Assembly (NCBI RefSeq): GCF_041146795.1 | Contig: NC_135177.1 | Span: 19,419,560 to 19,483,559 of the forward strand | Origin: Maylandia zebra | Taxonomy: Eukaryota > Chordata > Actinopteri > Cichliformes > Cichlidae | Length of the DNA stretch: 64,000 nt | Reading direction: 5' to 3' | Shown: positions 1 through 11,400 of the stretch, one piece after another | How the letters are laid out: each line of letters opens with the position of its first letter | Numbering within the stretch: position 1 is the stretch's first letter | Program-made: the position numbers and the translations under genes | The notes under the pieces: generated by a model | Database searches by the model: none | Told to the model about the DNA's origin: nothing | The model's input: only the letters and a program-made list of their open reading frames with translations

Positions 1-928
1 TCACATGTCCCCTCAGTATTTCTATCACAGTTCTTCCTGTTCCCTGAAAAGTGCATGCTGACATGGAAGCTTGAAAAACACAGCATCCCTGTCATGTTCA
101 CACTGACTCGTTTCAGACAAGCAGAGCATGGGAACAGCGTTAACACACATTCTCTCATTTTAGCAGAGCACTTTTTAACTCAAAGCGTCCTCTGCGTCTA
201 AATAGAGAAGCACAATATTTAAAGCGGCGCATGTTATCGCAAGCTTAAATACCTCGATTCAGGAAGAAGTGCCTGGTCGTACCACGCTGCTGTGCTGAGA
301 AGCTTTGAGTTCTCTTTTCGCACAGAAAGAGAGAGATCGGGCGAGCGCAAAGAGTTGAGAGTACGGGAGAGTGAGAGAGAAGGACAGAGCGAATGTGTGC
401 ACGAGAGGCACAGTGGATGTAAGACAGCAGGGAAGTAGGAAGAGATTTAAAGACAGAGGGGAGACAGAGATTGGGATGCAAAGAAGGTGGAAAAAAAAGG
501 ATAAGGCATTCCTCAAGGGGAGTGGAAACACCAGGCTGTGTGATCACCTGAGTTGTTCACGTTGTGCATCTTGCTCGGGTTGGGGAACTGCTGGTGTCCA
601 ACGCGCCCTTCTGTTATGGAGAAACTTGACTCGCCCTCGTAAATCGTCTGCAGCATACTCCACTCAGCACTCAAGTCTCATTGCAAGCCTTGTGTTTCCT
701 GACACCAAGAGCCAACCCTCAGCCACTCCAGGGGAGAGACCACGACAACAGGCAACTCTCTCCCTTCCTCTGTCTCCTCCTCTGAGAAACTACTCTCACT
801 GAAGCGCAATAACACAAGCAGCATACACTCTCTCTGCAGGGCTGGTACTCTCCCGGGTGCCCTGCTTTAGTCTGTTCCAAACACTAACACAGTGTTTGGA
901 GAAGAATCCAGCTTCTTTTCCTATTTGC

Positions 929-961
<33 letters not shown>

Positions 962-1162
962 TGTGATTTTTTTCTTCCTCTCTCTTCAGCAAAGTGTCTG
1001 ATCAGAGACTGAGAAAAAATGTAAAGCTGAGTTGCTAGGAAAGCCGTGTAGTGTGTACTGAGCACCGCGCAGAGGCAGTAATGCAAGCTGGGGAGGGAGC
1101 AAGCTTCATTTGCATGTGAATCAACAACTGCGTGGCCCACAGGTGACAGAAATAGAACAATG

Positions 1163-1186
1163 GCCAGCCCTGGCTAAAAATAGGTC
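1163..1186. promoter_or_regulatory. Candidate MEF2/ROR-type composite site, copy 1
   Basis: GCCAGC is followed by TGGCTAAAAATAGGTCA. CTAAAAATAG (1174-1183) is a perfect MEF2 consensus, and it overlaps AAAATAGGTCA, which fits a ROR/Rev-erb half site with its AT-rich 5' extension. An E-box CAGGTG lies just upstream at 1140-1145. A similar composite occurs about 1 kb downstream. Motif matches alone do not show function. Confidence 0.3.
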
Positions 1187-2203
1187 AGGCGAGGCGCAGG
1201 GATTGGAGCAGCATTGATGCGTTTAAAAATACCACACCAAACACAGCTGTCTTCTTCAGCTCCTGCCAGAAGGCATGTCTCCTGACTCCCTCTCTGCAGA
1301 TGGAGGCTTGAATCCTCTATTCTCTCTTTTCTGATTTGTTGAACCTGTCTCTCTCTCTCTCTCACACACTCACTCTATTTATGTCTTCATTTTGTCCTCT
1401 CAGGTATATGGATGGAATGATGCATTTTTGTTCTGATGTACCCGCGAGAGGGAAAGAAACTTTACATGTGCACTTGATAGCAGGCGTTTTGCAAAGCAAC
1501 TGATTGCCTGTTATTATGAATCACAAAACCAGTGAAATGGTGTATTAACAATTTTTTGCGATGGGGTATTTCGACAAATGCAACCAAACACCGGTGCTCT
1601 CAGGCGTAATCTGCATGTGTGACAAAAACGCAACAGGACGTGTTAAGACGAGCGAGACATCTTAAACGAACAGAAGAGTGTTCATTTAAGATGATTTAAC
1701 ATGTGGAGTGTTACCTCACTGCATTAGCTCGGTATATGTGTGGGGTTCAGTGTGTATTCAGGGCAGTGATGCTACTCAGGAAGCATGCTTTCAGCTAACC
1801 AAGGAAGCCAACTGTAAGATGCCATAACAGCATGATCGTAATTACATAAACCTCTCAAACTGTGTCAAGAGCACTTTTCCAGGATTGCAAATCCCATTCC
1901 CTTGAAACACTCTTGATACTGTTTAATGGAGGATTTAAGAACAAACAAAACACTACACTCCCCATTTACAATCAATAGAACCTAAATTCTAAATTCAAGA
2001 ACTAAGCTGCTATATATACTTGGATGTTTTTCATTAATATTACAAGACAAAGATCTATATATTCCCACTGTAGCCCATAAAAGCCAAGTCACATGTTTTA
2101 GCTGACCACTGATGCAGGGCTGGGTTTGTGGCCAAGCAGCCTGTGCCTTTAAATTTTTCATCTTCCTTCATAATTTGACCTGTCCCCCAGCCAGGGGCGT
2201 GGA

Positions 2204-2226
2204 GCCAGCATGGCTATTTTTAGGTC
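2204..2226. promoter_or_regulatory. Candidate MEF2 composite site, copy 2
   Basis: GCCAGC, one base, then TGGCTATTTTTAGGTC. CTATTTTTAG (2214-2223) is a perfect MEF2 consensus. The arrangement GCCAGC-n-TGGCTA-(A/T run)-TAGGTC repeats that at 1163-1186 in the same orientation with a one-base difference in spacing. The surrounding 2100-2240 is less AT-rich than its neighbours, as conserved non-coding elements often are. Confidence 0.3.
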
Positions 2227-5200
2227 CCGAGCTCTGACGACTGGGCTACAGAGACACAGAGAAGGAGTTTTACTGTGTTGTTTCAGCTGGACAAACATTT
2301 AACCCCTCAATCCTTTTTATCAAAGCACAAACCAAGAAGCCAAGAAGGAAATGCACAGCTTGCAGGCTTAGCCCAGACACAAAACACAACTCTGGGGCTA
2401 ATGTTTGAGCATGTTGGCTGATTTGATTATTTATACACAGAGCCATCAGCAACAGTGTTTACAGTTTTTGGGGAGGTTATTTTTTATAGAAAACATATAA
2501 TGGAAAACATATCTTCATATAATCTGTACAATAGTAAGGAAAATTGCTTCTACAAAAAAAATACCAACAGCATAAAACAATCAACGAATGATTGAATGAA
2601 TGTTTATAGCGCGAGTGATACCTTACAGATTAAGTAAACTCCAGACTATGGTAGAATTTATGTCGGATATGTGAGCGATAACAAGCCTTCAAGTTCAAGG
2701 TAAGGATGGCTAAAGACCCAGAGCTCCATCTGTCACAGTATCCGTCACACCGGGCAAGCTCTGACCCCGTAGGCTGGCCTTAGTCATAGGCTAAAGCATA
2801 ATTAATCAAGAGAGGAAGTAAAGCTGTCACGTGAATGACAATTATTATGACAAAGGGATTTCTATTTTAAAGTCCTATTTTATTATATTCTATTTCTTCA
2901 TCAAATCCTAAAATTAAAAGGCCCCTGTGCAATGTTCGTGTGTGTTTTCCACTACTACACAACAAAATACTATATTTAATATTTTTGCCATTAGGATGAC
3001 TAAAGATCATGTCTGGCTTAGTGTTATTTTTTGATTTACTTCATTTTTTTATAGAAACGACAAAACGTACACACAGATTTATGCTTCAGTTGTTCTACAA
3101 ATGTAGAAAACACAAGCACATTACTCTGCTCTATTACAGGGAGCAGACACACATGTTTAAGTCCCAGTATCTTTTTGAAAAGAAGTTCAGGTCAACCTGC
3201 CCTGGTGCATGTCAGAAAAACAAAACAGAAACGTTTCACTGGGACATGTTAGCGGAGATTAACCTACACTTTTTATTTATAACTAGCTTCCTGAGGCTGA
3301 TGAGGGATTGTGGGATTGGAAATAGCTGTCCAATAGGCAGGGTCCAGTAAACCTGCAATGTGGCAAGCCCATTATAGCTCCTACTGCGTCACTGGCGGCC
3401 TTTGTCTACTTTAGTCCTATTAAAGCATTTAAGTGTGAACGTCAGCGTCCCTGCTGGAGAGCCACTCTACTCTGCTCTCGGGTGCCTGGGCTCGACTGTC
3501 TGTCACCTCCCTCACATCAAACACAAACTATGTGTCTCTCTCTGTGTATGTGTGTGTGTGTGTGCATGTTTTGTCACCAGAGCACTAATGTGGAGTGGGG
3601 AATTATTAGTGATGAGGGAACAAGTGGGCTAGATCAGTGAAGGGCTCATAGCGCTTTCCAAAATTAAATGAACGGCCATTATAAGCTGTTTTAAAGAACA
3701 CCCTATACAAACATATAGCACCCATATGCACATTACCATTATGCTGTTGCCGTTTTTAGATTGACTCTAACTTTGTCAATTAACGTGCAGCTTTCATGCT
3801 ATGTGAAAAAAAATTGATGCTCTTGTTTCAAATGAGTCTACTCATATTACTACAATCACTGTAGCAGCTTCAAATCACCTCTTGAAGTTCTCTGGCATAA
3901 TCACTATAGCACTGATGCCTTGTGACACACTGTGCATGATGAAACCCAGCAGGGAGGCAGAGTGAAGAAAGAAGGGAGCAGAAGTAAAGTGTTGCAACAG
4001 ACATGGGAGGTGGACGAAGCTCACTCGTTCTAATTTGATCTGGCTAGGAAATGTCTTATTCTCCTTAACAGAGGATGACCTGCGTGTGGGAAGGAATGAG
4101 TCAGGTCTGCTTTGTTGTTCTCTGTTATTTGAACTTCAAAGGCAACCATGCAGCTCAGCGGGGGTGGTGGCGGGGGTCATCTACTGTTAAATAATCTGAT
4201 TACACAGTGGATATCCAAGCACTCTTCCATGATCTTAATCGATAAACTATAAAATTCATTTCCCTGGCTTTCTGCCTGCAATGGTTCAGATTTCATCATG
4301 TCACCTTGGGAGGACTGTGGCGGATGTTATCATTGTCGAGTACTTATTTCTCCATTCAGAGGGGGATGCTCCTCCCCAGAGAGGAGTTGCATAATAACAG
4401 CAACTTCTCATAAGTTACCATGCACCTAAATGGCACCACCCTCTCCCCTGAGCTTCGTCTCTCTGTAGAGGCCACCACGCAGCTCCAAGGGCACCCCTGG
4501 TACATGAGGGAAATTACCTCTCCACACCAATTACTTCACCACCCTCCATACGTCAGCCCCTTATGAGTCACCATTGCTAACTGTGGAAGAAATCCTAGAT
4601 CAATTTATAGACTCATGCCAGACTCTACATGAGCAGCGCAGCATACTCAGACCTCAGAAAGTGTCCCAGCTGAAAGCCAGGGTTGAAGTTTTGTCACTTC
4701 AAAACAGCCCATTTTCCCTTTACCCTGTAGCCAGTCTCATAAAAGCACAAAGGCCCTACAACTGCTGATTTGAAGGTAAAATCCAATTAGCCTGTATATC
4801 TGGGTGAGTTATGCGAGCATGTTTCCCCACTAATGATTCTGGGTGCTCTTGCTTTTATTGGGTTATTTTGTCTGGCTTCCTCTGGAATTTCCTGTTGGAC
4901 TTTTCAGGGTGATATAGGTTGTACTTAACAGGTTGGATCAAATAACATGAAAAGCATTGAAAGGCGGTTATGTTTGGCAGTTAATGTTGAAACACTGCCG
5001 ACAAAGTTTGGCAGTGCTGCTCCAAACACAAAAACAGACATGGAGTTTTTTGCATTTCATGTGAAGACTCTGTACGATCCAGACAACTAAACTGCATTTT
5101 CAACTAGATTTTGAAGTAAGCGTGTCTTCTTCTGCATTGTGTTTGTGAAAAACATATTTTTTTGCAATCTGCATTTATGTTTATTGAGTCAATCATATAT

Positions 5201-6069
5201 TAGACAGGGTGGAATCCATCACCACACAACTATTTTCTTGACCTAACCAAACACAAAGCTAAAGCAAAACTCTTAACTCAAATATAATATAAATAATATA
5301 AAAATATCTGCAAAATATATATATTTATATAGTGTCAAAAAATCCTGCAAGGTATACCTCCACCACTTCATCTACCTCCTTATGTGGACATAAGGACATT
5401 TTTTTGATGAGAACACAGTTTAGATATATTGGAAGGTACTTCTGTGATGGAAGTGTAATGAAAGGGTAAGAAAACAGAGAGAAGTAAAAAAAAAAAAAAG
5501 AGAGAGAGAAGAAGAAAGTCTGAGAAATGCGAACCCTCTATCTGAGATGTAAGAGCAGACTGAACGATAAAAGGCAAAAACACAATTTCAAAGCATCCGC
5601 TTATTGTGAGCTGACATTGAGGTCAGTTTACTTTCAAACTTTGAATAGGTCCTTGATGCCATGCCTTCATCTGCTGCCATAGGCTTTCTAAAAATAGACA
5701 TGTACCACAAAGGCACACTGGAAAAAGAGGGCTGCTCTCAGTACTTTTACTGATCAATGTGCTCATCTCTGCTGGAAACCATTGATCCACTGTTTGTATC
5801 AAATTGACTATGTTGTTGTTGTACAGCTTCCATCCTACATGTACTCCTGACAAGCCCGCTTTATGTTCTCCTTTGTTTCTTTTGCCAAGCACCATCCCTC
5901 ATATTAACACAAACCATTGATCCTTTAAGAATATTGTTACATCAACAGGCTTAGCATTGATTAGACCTTCTGAAAGACAACTCTTAATGTCAGCTGGCAT
6001 TTTAATGCACCGTTAACTAATAAATATAAAAGGGCACTTTTTTGCCTGGAACCATACTGGGTAGAATCA

Positions 6070-6076
6070 TTGCATC
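6070..6076. repeat. Left target-site duplication of the 11.5 kb element
   Basis: TTGCATC lies directly outside the left inverted repeat and is repeated exactly at 17623-17629 directly outside the right one. If the element ended one base differently the duplication could be read as 8 bp with one mismatch. Confidence 0.8.
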
Positions 6077-7287
6077 CAACACGTTCTCACTCCCAACTCG
6101 TCAAACGTGTGACGCATGGTCAGGCTCCCTCTGCTGCACTTATGGACGCGCAGGGTACCCCTCTCGCGTCGGGAATTGACGTGAAGGGTCCTCCGATTGA
6201 AGAGATTGCCGGGAAGTGCCTGTTGTCGGTATATTTAGACATTTTCCAAATCACATTGTAGTGACGTATACAGAACACAATAAATTATATAATGTAAACA
6301 ACTACCTGAAAAACAGGTAGAACGATACTTTTGTATGGTTTATTGCATTTACGGAGGGAGTGATGTATGCTGGGTAATGGCACAGCTAGCGACTGGGTGA
6401 CTTTATTCACCCGCTTCGGCTGTTATCAGTCCATACATTAGCGTTATTAGCACAAACCAGTCCCATAGATATGGGCCATCTCCTGCTAGATTGTTCAGAA
6501 GGTTGTTCTCATCCATCCAGATGGAGGATCACTAACAGGAGCGTGGGAAGACTCCAGAATCCACTCTGGCTGGAATCCGGTGGATATGCAGTGTGTACAG
6601 GTAAGACCATTTAAACGGACAGCATTTATAGAATGACTATTAAAAGTCAGCGAGTGTCAGTAATGTTAATGTGGTTATGTTAGTAATACACCGAGTGCTA
6701 ATATAACAGCTTTAAGATGCATTTGTAGATGTTATTACGTGTTTTACCGTCTTTATGGTGCTAGCTTAAAGTTACGGTGTAAACGTTAGCTTATATTGGA
6801 GGAAAGCTGTTACTGGTTAAACGATGTTAGCACAGAAATATTAGCTTCTGTCATGACTGATGAAGTTACTAGTTAATAAAGTTTTCAGTAAAGTGTTTAA
6901 TCGCAGCCACAGATTGACAGCAAATATCTCGGTTAGCTTCAGTGCATCTATAATAAATATGTGCAAGTTTCAGTGCTTTGTTTAAACTGTATGATACTTA
7001 TACTGACCCAGGGTCAGTGTAAAATACAATCCTAGCTGTGTGAACAAAGCCTGGCTCCTTTAATCCTGCATGACAAACCTCAGGATGCAGGTTATTATTA
7101 CTCTTTCCTGCTGGCACACCTGTCACACCTGAGAGTCAGCTAGAAACTTACAGTGACGTGGACATCATGCAAAGACTGCCAGACTCTGTAATACTGCAAA
7201 TGATCAGTGACTCAGGTTAACACTAAACTTTAAACGGCACCTCTGTGTCTCTGTGTGCTGAACATCTAGGATTGAGTCAGGCTGCAT
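6077..7287 (+). repeat. Left terminal inverted repeat (1,211 bp)
   Basis: It is the reverse complement of 16412-17622, and any base at x pairs with 23699-x. The outer 180 bp are GC- and CpG-rich; the inner part is AT-rich. Identity stops abruptly after GGCTGCAT at 7287. Substitutions seen include CACAAACCAG against CACAAATCAG near 6455. The arm includes an open exon at 6471-6600 ending in CAG followed by the donor GTAAGA. A 63-codon frame at 6070-6261 is probably fortuitous. Confidence 0.9.
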
Positions 7288-8480
7288 CAGCTGAAGCTGT
7301 TATTTGTATATATCAGTATTTTTTATTCAGGTGTGGGGAAAATACGTAAGACTGCAGTGAAGCGATGCACCAGATTAATCCCTGGCCAAAGGTATCGTAC
7401 TTAAATCAGACTACTGATCCAGCCACATCAGCCGTTTGTGAGGTCTGTTTAAAGTAGACTAAAAGTGAACTGCAGGTTCCTGAGAGGTGGACTGTGAGCA
7501 CAGAAACACATGTTCATACATACAGCTGCAGCAAACTTACATTAATTTTAAATAGATTTGTTACTCTGATGTCTGTCTCTGTGTTAGTCCTCTGACAGAC
7601 TGGTGACCTGTCCAGGTGTGCTCTACCTGTGACTACTGGGACAGGCTCTAGCCTCTGTAATAGAAATGTTCTGTTATTCTCATTTTAAGTATTTAAGTGC
7701 TTATGCATATGCTTAGTTGTGACACTGTTATAGACTGTTCAGTGAAAGTTTCTAAAACTAGATGAACTTACTTCAGCGTCAGCAGTTTGAGAAAACAACT
7801 CCCTTTACAGGTGCTGATAAGGCCAAGGGCACAAAACAGCTTAACCATTGATCCGTTGAAGTGTGGTAGGATCAGTTTGTAACTTCCTCCCTCTTCCTTG
7901 GAATGCATAAAGGAGGAGGAGCACAACTTCTGTGGCAGCGCTGACATGACTGAACTGTGATGTTTGATGTGTGTTGGCGCAGTAATAAATAGCTTGATCA
8001 CAGCTCTTTCTGTGTTGCAGACTTTATTTCAAAAATTCCACGACCCCCCCCCCCCCCCTCCCACTGTGAACCTGAATTGAATATTCAGAAGACATTTGTT
8101 TAAATAGTTCTACAAATCTGAGCTGTCGGTGTGTCCTTGGATTGTGTGGTAATAATATTAGAGCCTGCAATCTTTCTTACTGAATCTCTACTATGAGTCA
8201 TGTTACCTGAGATTAATTCTATGTTTACCTGTCAGCCTGGACGAATGTGCTGTGTGAAGGAAATTAAATTAAATCAGATCTGAACTGCGTACATTTGAGG
8301 AACCTGGTCATATTTAATTGAAATATGAACCAGTGATTTTTTTGATTGCTGATTCCAAGATAGTCTTTGTGGAAATCCTGTTTGGCTTTTTGTCATTTTA
8401 ATTCTCTTCTCTGTTTTCCAGAACAGTTCTCCACAGTCGCTGTCCACATGGGTCAGTGGGACCAAGAAGCACTCTGCTAA
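6471..8480 (+). CDS. Putative two-exon reading frame starting in the left arm (speculative)
   Basis: Exon 1 at 6471-6600 opens with ATG (MGHLLLDCSEGC...) and stays open for 43 codons to a phase-1 donor CAG|GTAAGA. A strong acceptor TGTTTTCCAG precedes 8422. Joining the two gives 18 further complete codons and then TAA at 8478-8480, for about 62 residues. I recognise no domain, signal peptide or homologue. Further exon-like segments follow (around 9655-9790, 9860-9930 and 10530-10745) before an AATAAA at 11108-11113, so the unit may equally be a non-coding spliced transcript. Confidence 0.2.
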
Positions 8481-11400
8481 TGTGGGACTCTGACCAGCAA
8501 CATCCAGCAAGACCCAGACAGCGTTTTCTATCTCCCAGCTGGAGTTTTTTGTTTGTCTGTGACTGGAGAGTCAGATTTTTGTTGAGCTTCACACTTGCAG
8601 AGGTAAGTCAGTTTGCAGAGATCCCTCCCACCCTGGCTTTTATGTGCTAGATTTCTTATCTGAAACGGTAATATTTCAGTGACTGCTGCTTCTACACTCT
8701 ACTGATCCCTGATGGGAGAATCATCAATTTTGGCAACAAAGAAGCCTGGTGGATGTTTGTTTACAGTCTGATGATGGGACATCATGCTCTGCATCTTCAA
8801 AGTTTGCCTCCTCATTATTATTCATACCCAGTAATGTGAAGTATGCTCATATCTACTATAACTGAACCAACCTGGTGCTCTTCATTTATGGAGGCTGTTG
8901 AGTCTGAATGTTGGATGTTGTGTATCTCGTGTTCTCTGGGCTTTGTTGTCCTCAGTCTTTTTGCAGGATCAGAAAACAAAACCAGGAGGCGCGTAAATGT
9001 TTCTTTTCCATGATGTTTCTTCAAATGTTTCTTCTGGATGATGATAAGACTGTGACACAGGATGCCACCTTTGGTCTTGTGATGAAGCAAAGCTCAGGAA
9101 GAAGTGTGATTAAATGGTACCCACATGTGTGCTGCTGAGAAGGATGTACAGGGGCACCTGCAGCCAAATCCAAGCTTCAGGTTAGTTGTAGTTGCAGAAC
9201 GCTATAGACTGAGACAGCTGAGGCATCAAATGTTTGATTAAACGGATGAAAAAGAGAAGTTTCTTCCCTATAATTATCACTTCTTAAAATCTGTAGCAAC
9301 TTCAAGTCTGTCAGCGTGCTGAGCATGCTCAGAATGTGACAATATATTTTTGTTCAATATTTAATTTCTTTCAGTTGCAATTGTTAAATGAAAAAAAAAA
9401 ATAAAAATATATTCTTATAATTTAGCAAACTAATTTATCAAAAGAAATATACATATATCTGTATTAGTTTTAATAAATTAATTTGACACCTGTATTGAAA
9501 ATACCATATTGTATTCATACAGAATCAGTTTGGTATCATTGTTTGTCTTTTCACTGATTGTTGAAACTAAGAGTTGCTTTGATCTGTTTAGATCTAAAGT
9601 ATCCAAAGTTGAGCTCTGATGTTTCTTCACCCTTGTGTGTGTGATATGTGATTCCTACATGCTGGCAGAGCAGCAGTTTGTGCTCACAGATGGTGACGGT
9701 GTGGAGAGACGGTGGTGTTTCCTCAGAAGAACCAGCAGAGTCACTCGCTGACTGATGCTCGTCTGCACTGCACAGAGGAAATCAACTGACCGAGGTTTGT
9801 CCAGTGACGTGTTATGAATGTATATTTGTTTTATGCTTACAGTTATGTTTTTCTTGACAGAGGCTCTGCAGAGGTTAGACAAAGCAGAGAAAACATGTGC
9901 TTTACATTTTACTGTGATTTATTGAGATATTTGTTGCCTGATGTTCAGCAGGAATGGAGAAATGGAATCAAAGGGAGATGTTTTTGCTGTTTTTGTAATG
10001 ATGTAAGTAAATCTTCAATATTATTTATTTGCTTGGTTATATTAGGAGTGTTTCTGAGTGAGGGGGGAGGAGTCATTATCCAGGTAAAGTGACGTGGATC
10101 AGTGGATACACTTGTCTCCCCTTTAAAGGAGACACTCTTAGAGAGAGACGATTAGAGTCATCCTTAAACGTTAGTGCTTTCAAATACACAAACATTTTTA
10201 AAGGACAAAAATGAACATCCAACTTTGACTGTAATACAAAATAAATCTTTGCATGTGTGTTTTCAAACTCTCAGATGGGCAGCATATCAGTCTTGGACTG
10301 TCTAACCTGCCGGAGCAGCACTGAATGACCACCACACATGAGCATGTTCCTGCAACATTCAGCATCTGATCCTTCATCTGTGTGCTGCTGCTTTTGGTAA
10401 GTAGAGTTACCCAACTACAGTAACTCTAAACACATGCCATCCATTTCTAACGGCCTGGTTACTTCCTGTCAGTTACTTTAGAAACCAAGTGGTCACCTGA
10501 CCTAACACTGTTTCTTCTTCTTCCCCTTAATGTTCAAGTGTCACATGTCAAACAGCTGGAGAGGAAACTACACCAGTGTACTGGGATGTTTCACCAACAC
10601 GTGCCAGATGCTGTTCCTTCATGGTGACATCACCAGAGACAGCCCCACCCACCTCAGGACCTCGCCATTGATCATGATGATTATAATGATGACAGCGAGC
10701 GGAACTAAGACTGTAAAAATCCACGACCAGAATTTTTCTTTCTAATTATTAATGAATACTGAGAGCCTCTTTCTGTGTTTTGTCTGTTTTGTTTTTTTTT
10801 TACCTCATTTGTTACTAACAAAGTTCACAAACTCACACAGTTTACATTCTGTATGTTTCCATCTTTACCAGCCACACTCTAACTGCATTTAAGAAAATGA
10901 TCCTTAGAAATCGTCCTTTTTCTCTTTTGTAATTGATGATAATTCAGTGAATATACTGCGCTGCTTCCTTCTATTGCGTCACACATTGCTTTATGTTTTT
11001 CAGTGTCCAGTTATTTTTTACTGCTGTTTGAATTCTCTGAATGTTTGACCCTGTAGACTGTTTGATGGACTGCTTGTCTTCCTGTTTGTAACCGCCGCCT
11101 GTTTTTTAATAAAGATTTGGATTTCTGACTTTAACACAGCCTCTGCGTGTCCTCCCTTTGTGTCCTCTTCCTCTGTGAATGTGTTGCATGTGTCACAGAT
11201 TCCTTTTATTAACAGCTTTCCCACAGTGAGTTGCATCAGCATTCATTCACAGCACATTTCAGAAGGATTCAGATTAATACAGTGATCTTACAGTCAGAAT
11301 GATCCTGACAGAGTGCCACTGTAAATGATCTTTCATCAGGTAAATTTTAAAGTTCAGTATTTCAAAGCAGGAGTTATGAAGAATCATGCTGGCATTAGGA

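Larger units (their letters stand above)
1..6069. other. Intergenic DNA without a recognisable gene
   Basis: No reading frame here has a protein signature or a consistent exon chain on either strand; the longest open frame (371-802) is low-complexity and purine-rich. The stretch contains a CT dinucleotide tract (about 929-955), a shorter one near 1346-1365, a TG tract near 3548-3564, and two copies of a MEF2-like composite motif listed separately. It could hold distal enhancers or an untranslated first exon of a gene outside the window, but nothing in the sequence settles this. Confidence 0.5.

Noticed and set aside
371-802. 143-codon open frame
   Set aside because: Arg/Lys/Ser-rich translation of purine- and pyrimidine-rich sequence with no domain, no splice context and open frames on the opposite strand too.
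6070-6261. 63-codon frame in the element's arm, repeated at 17438-17716
   Set aside because: It appears twice only because the arms are inverted copies, and it starts in the flanking target site. No family match; the GC-rich terminus explains the lack of stops.
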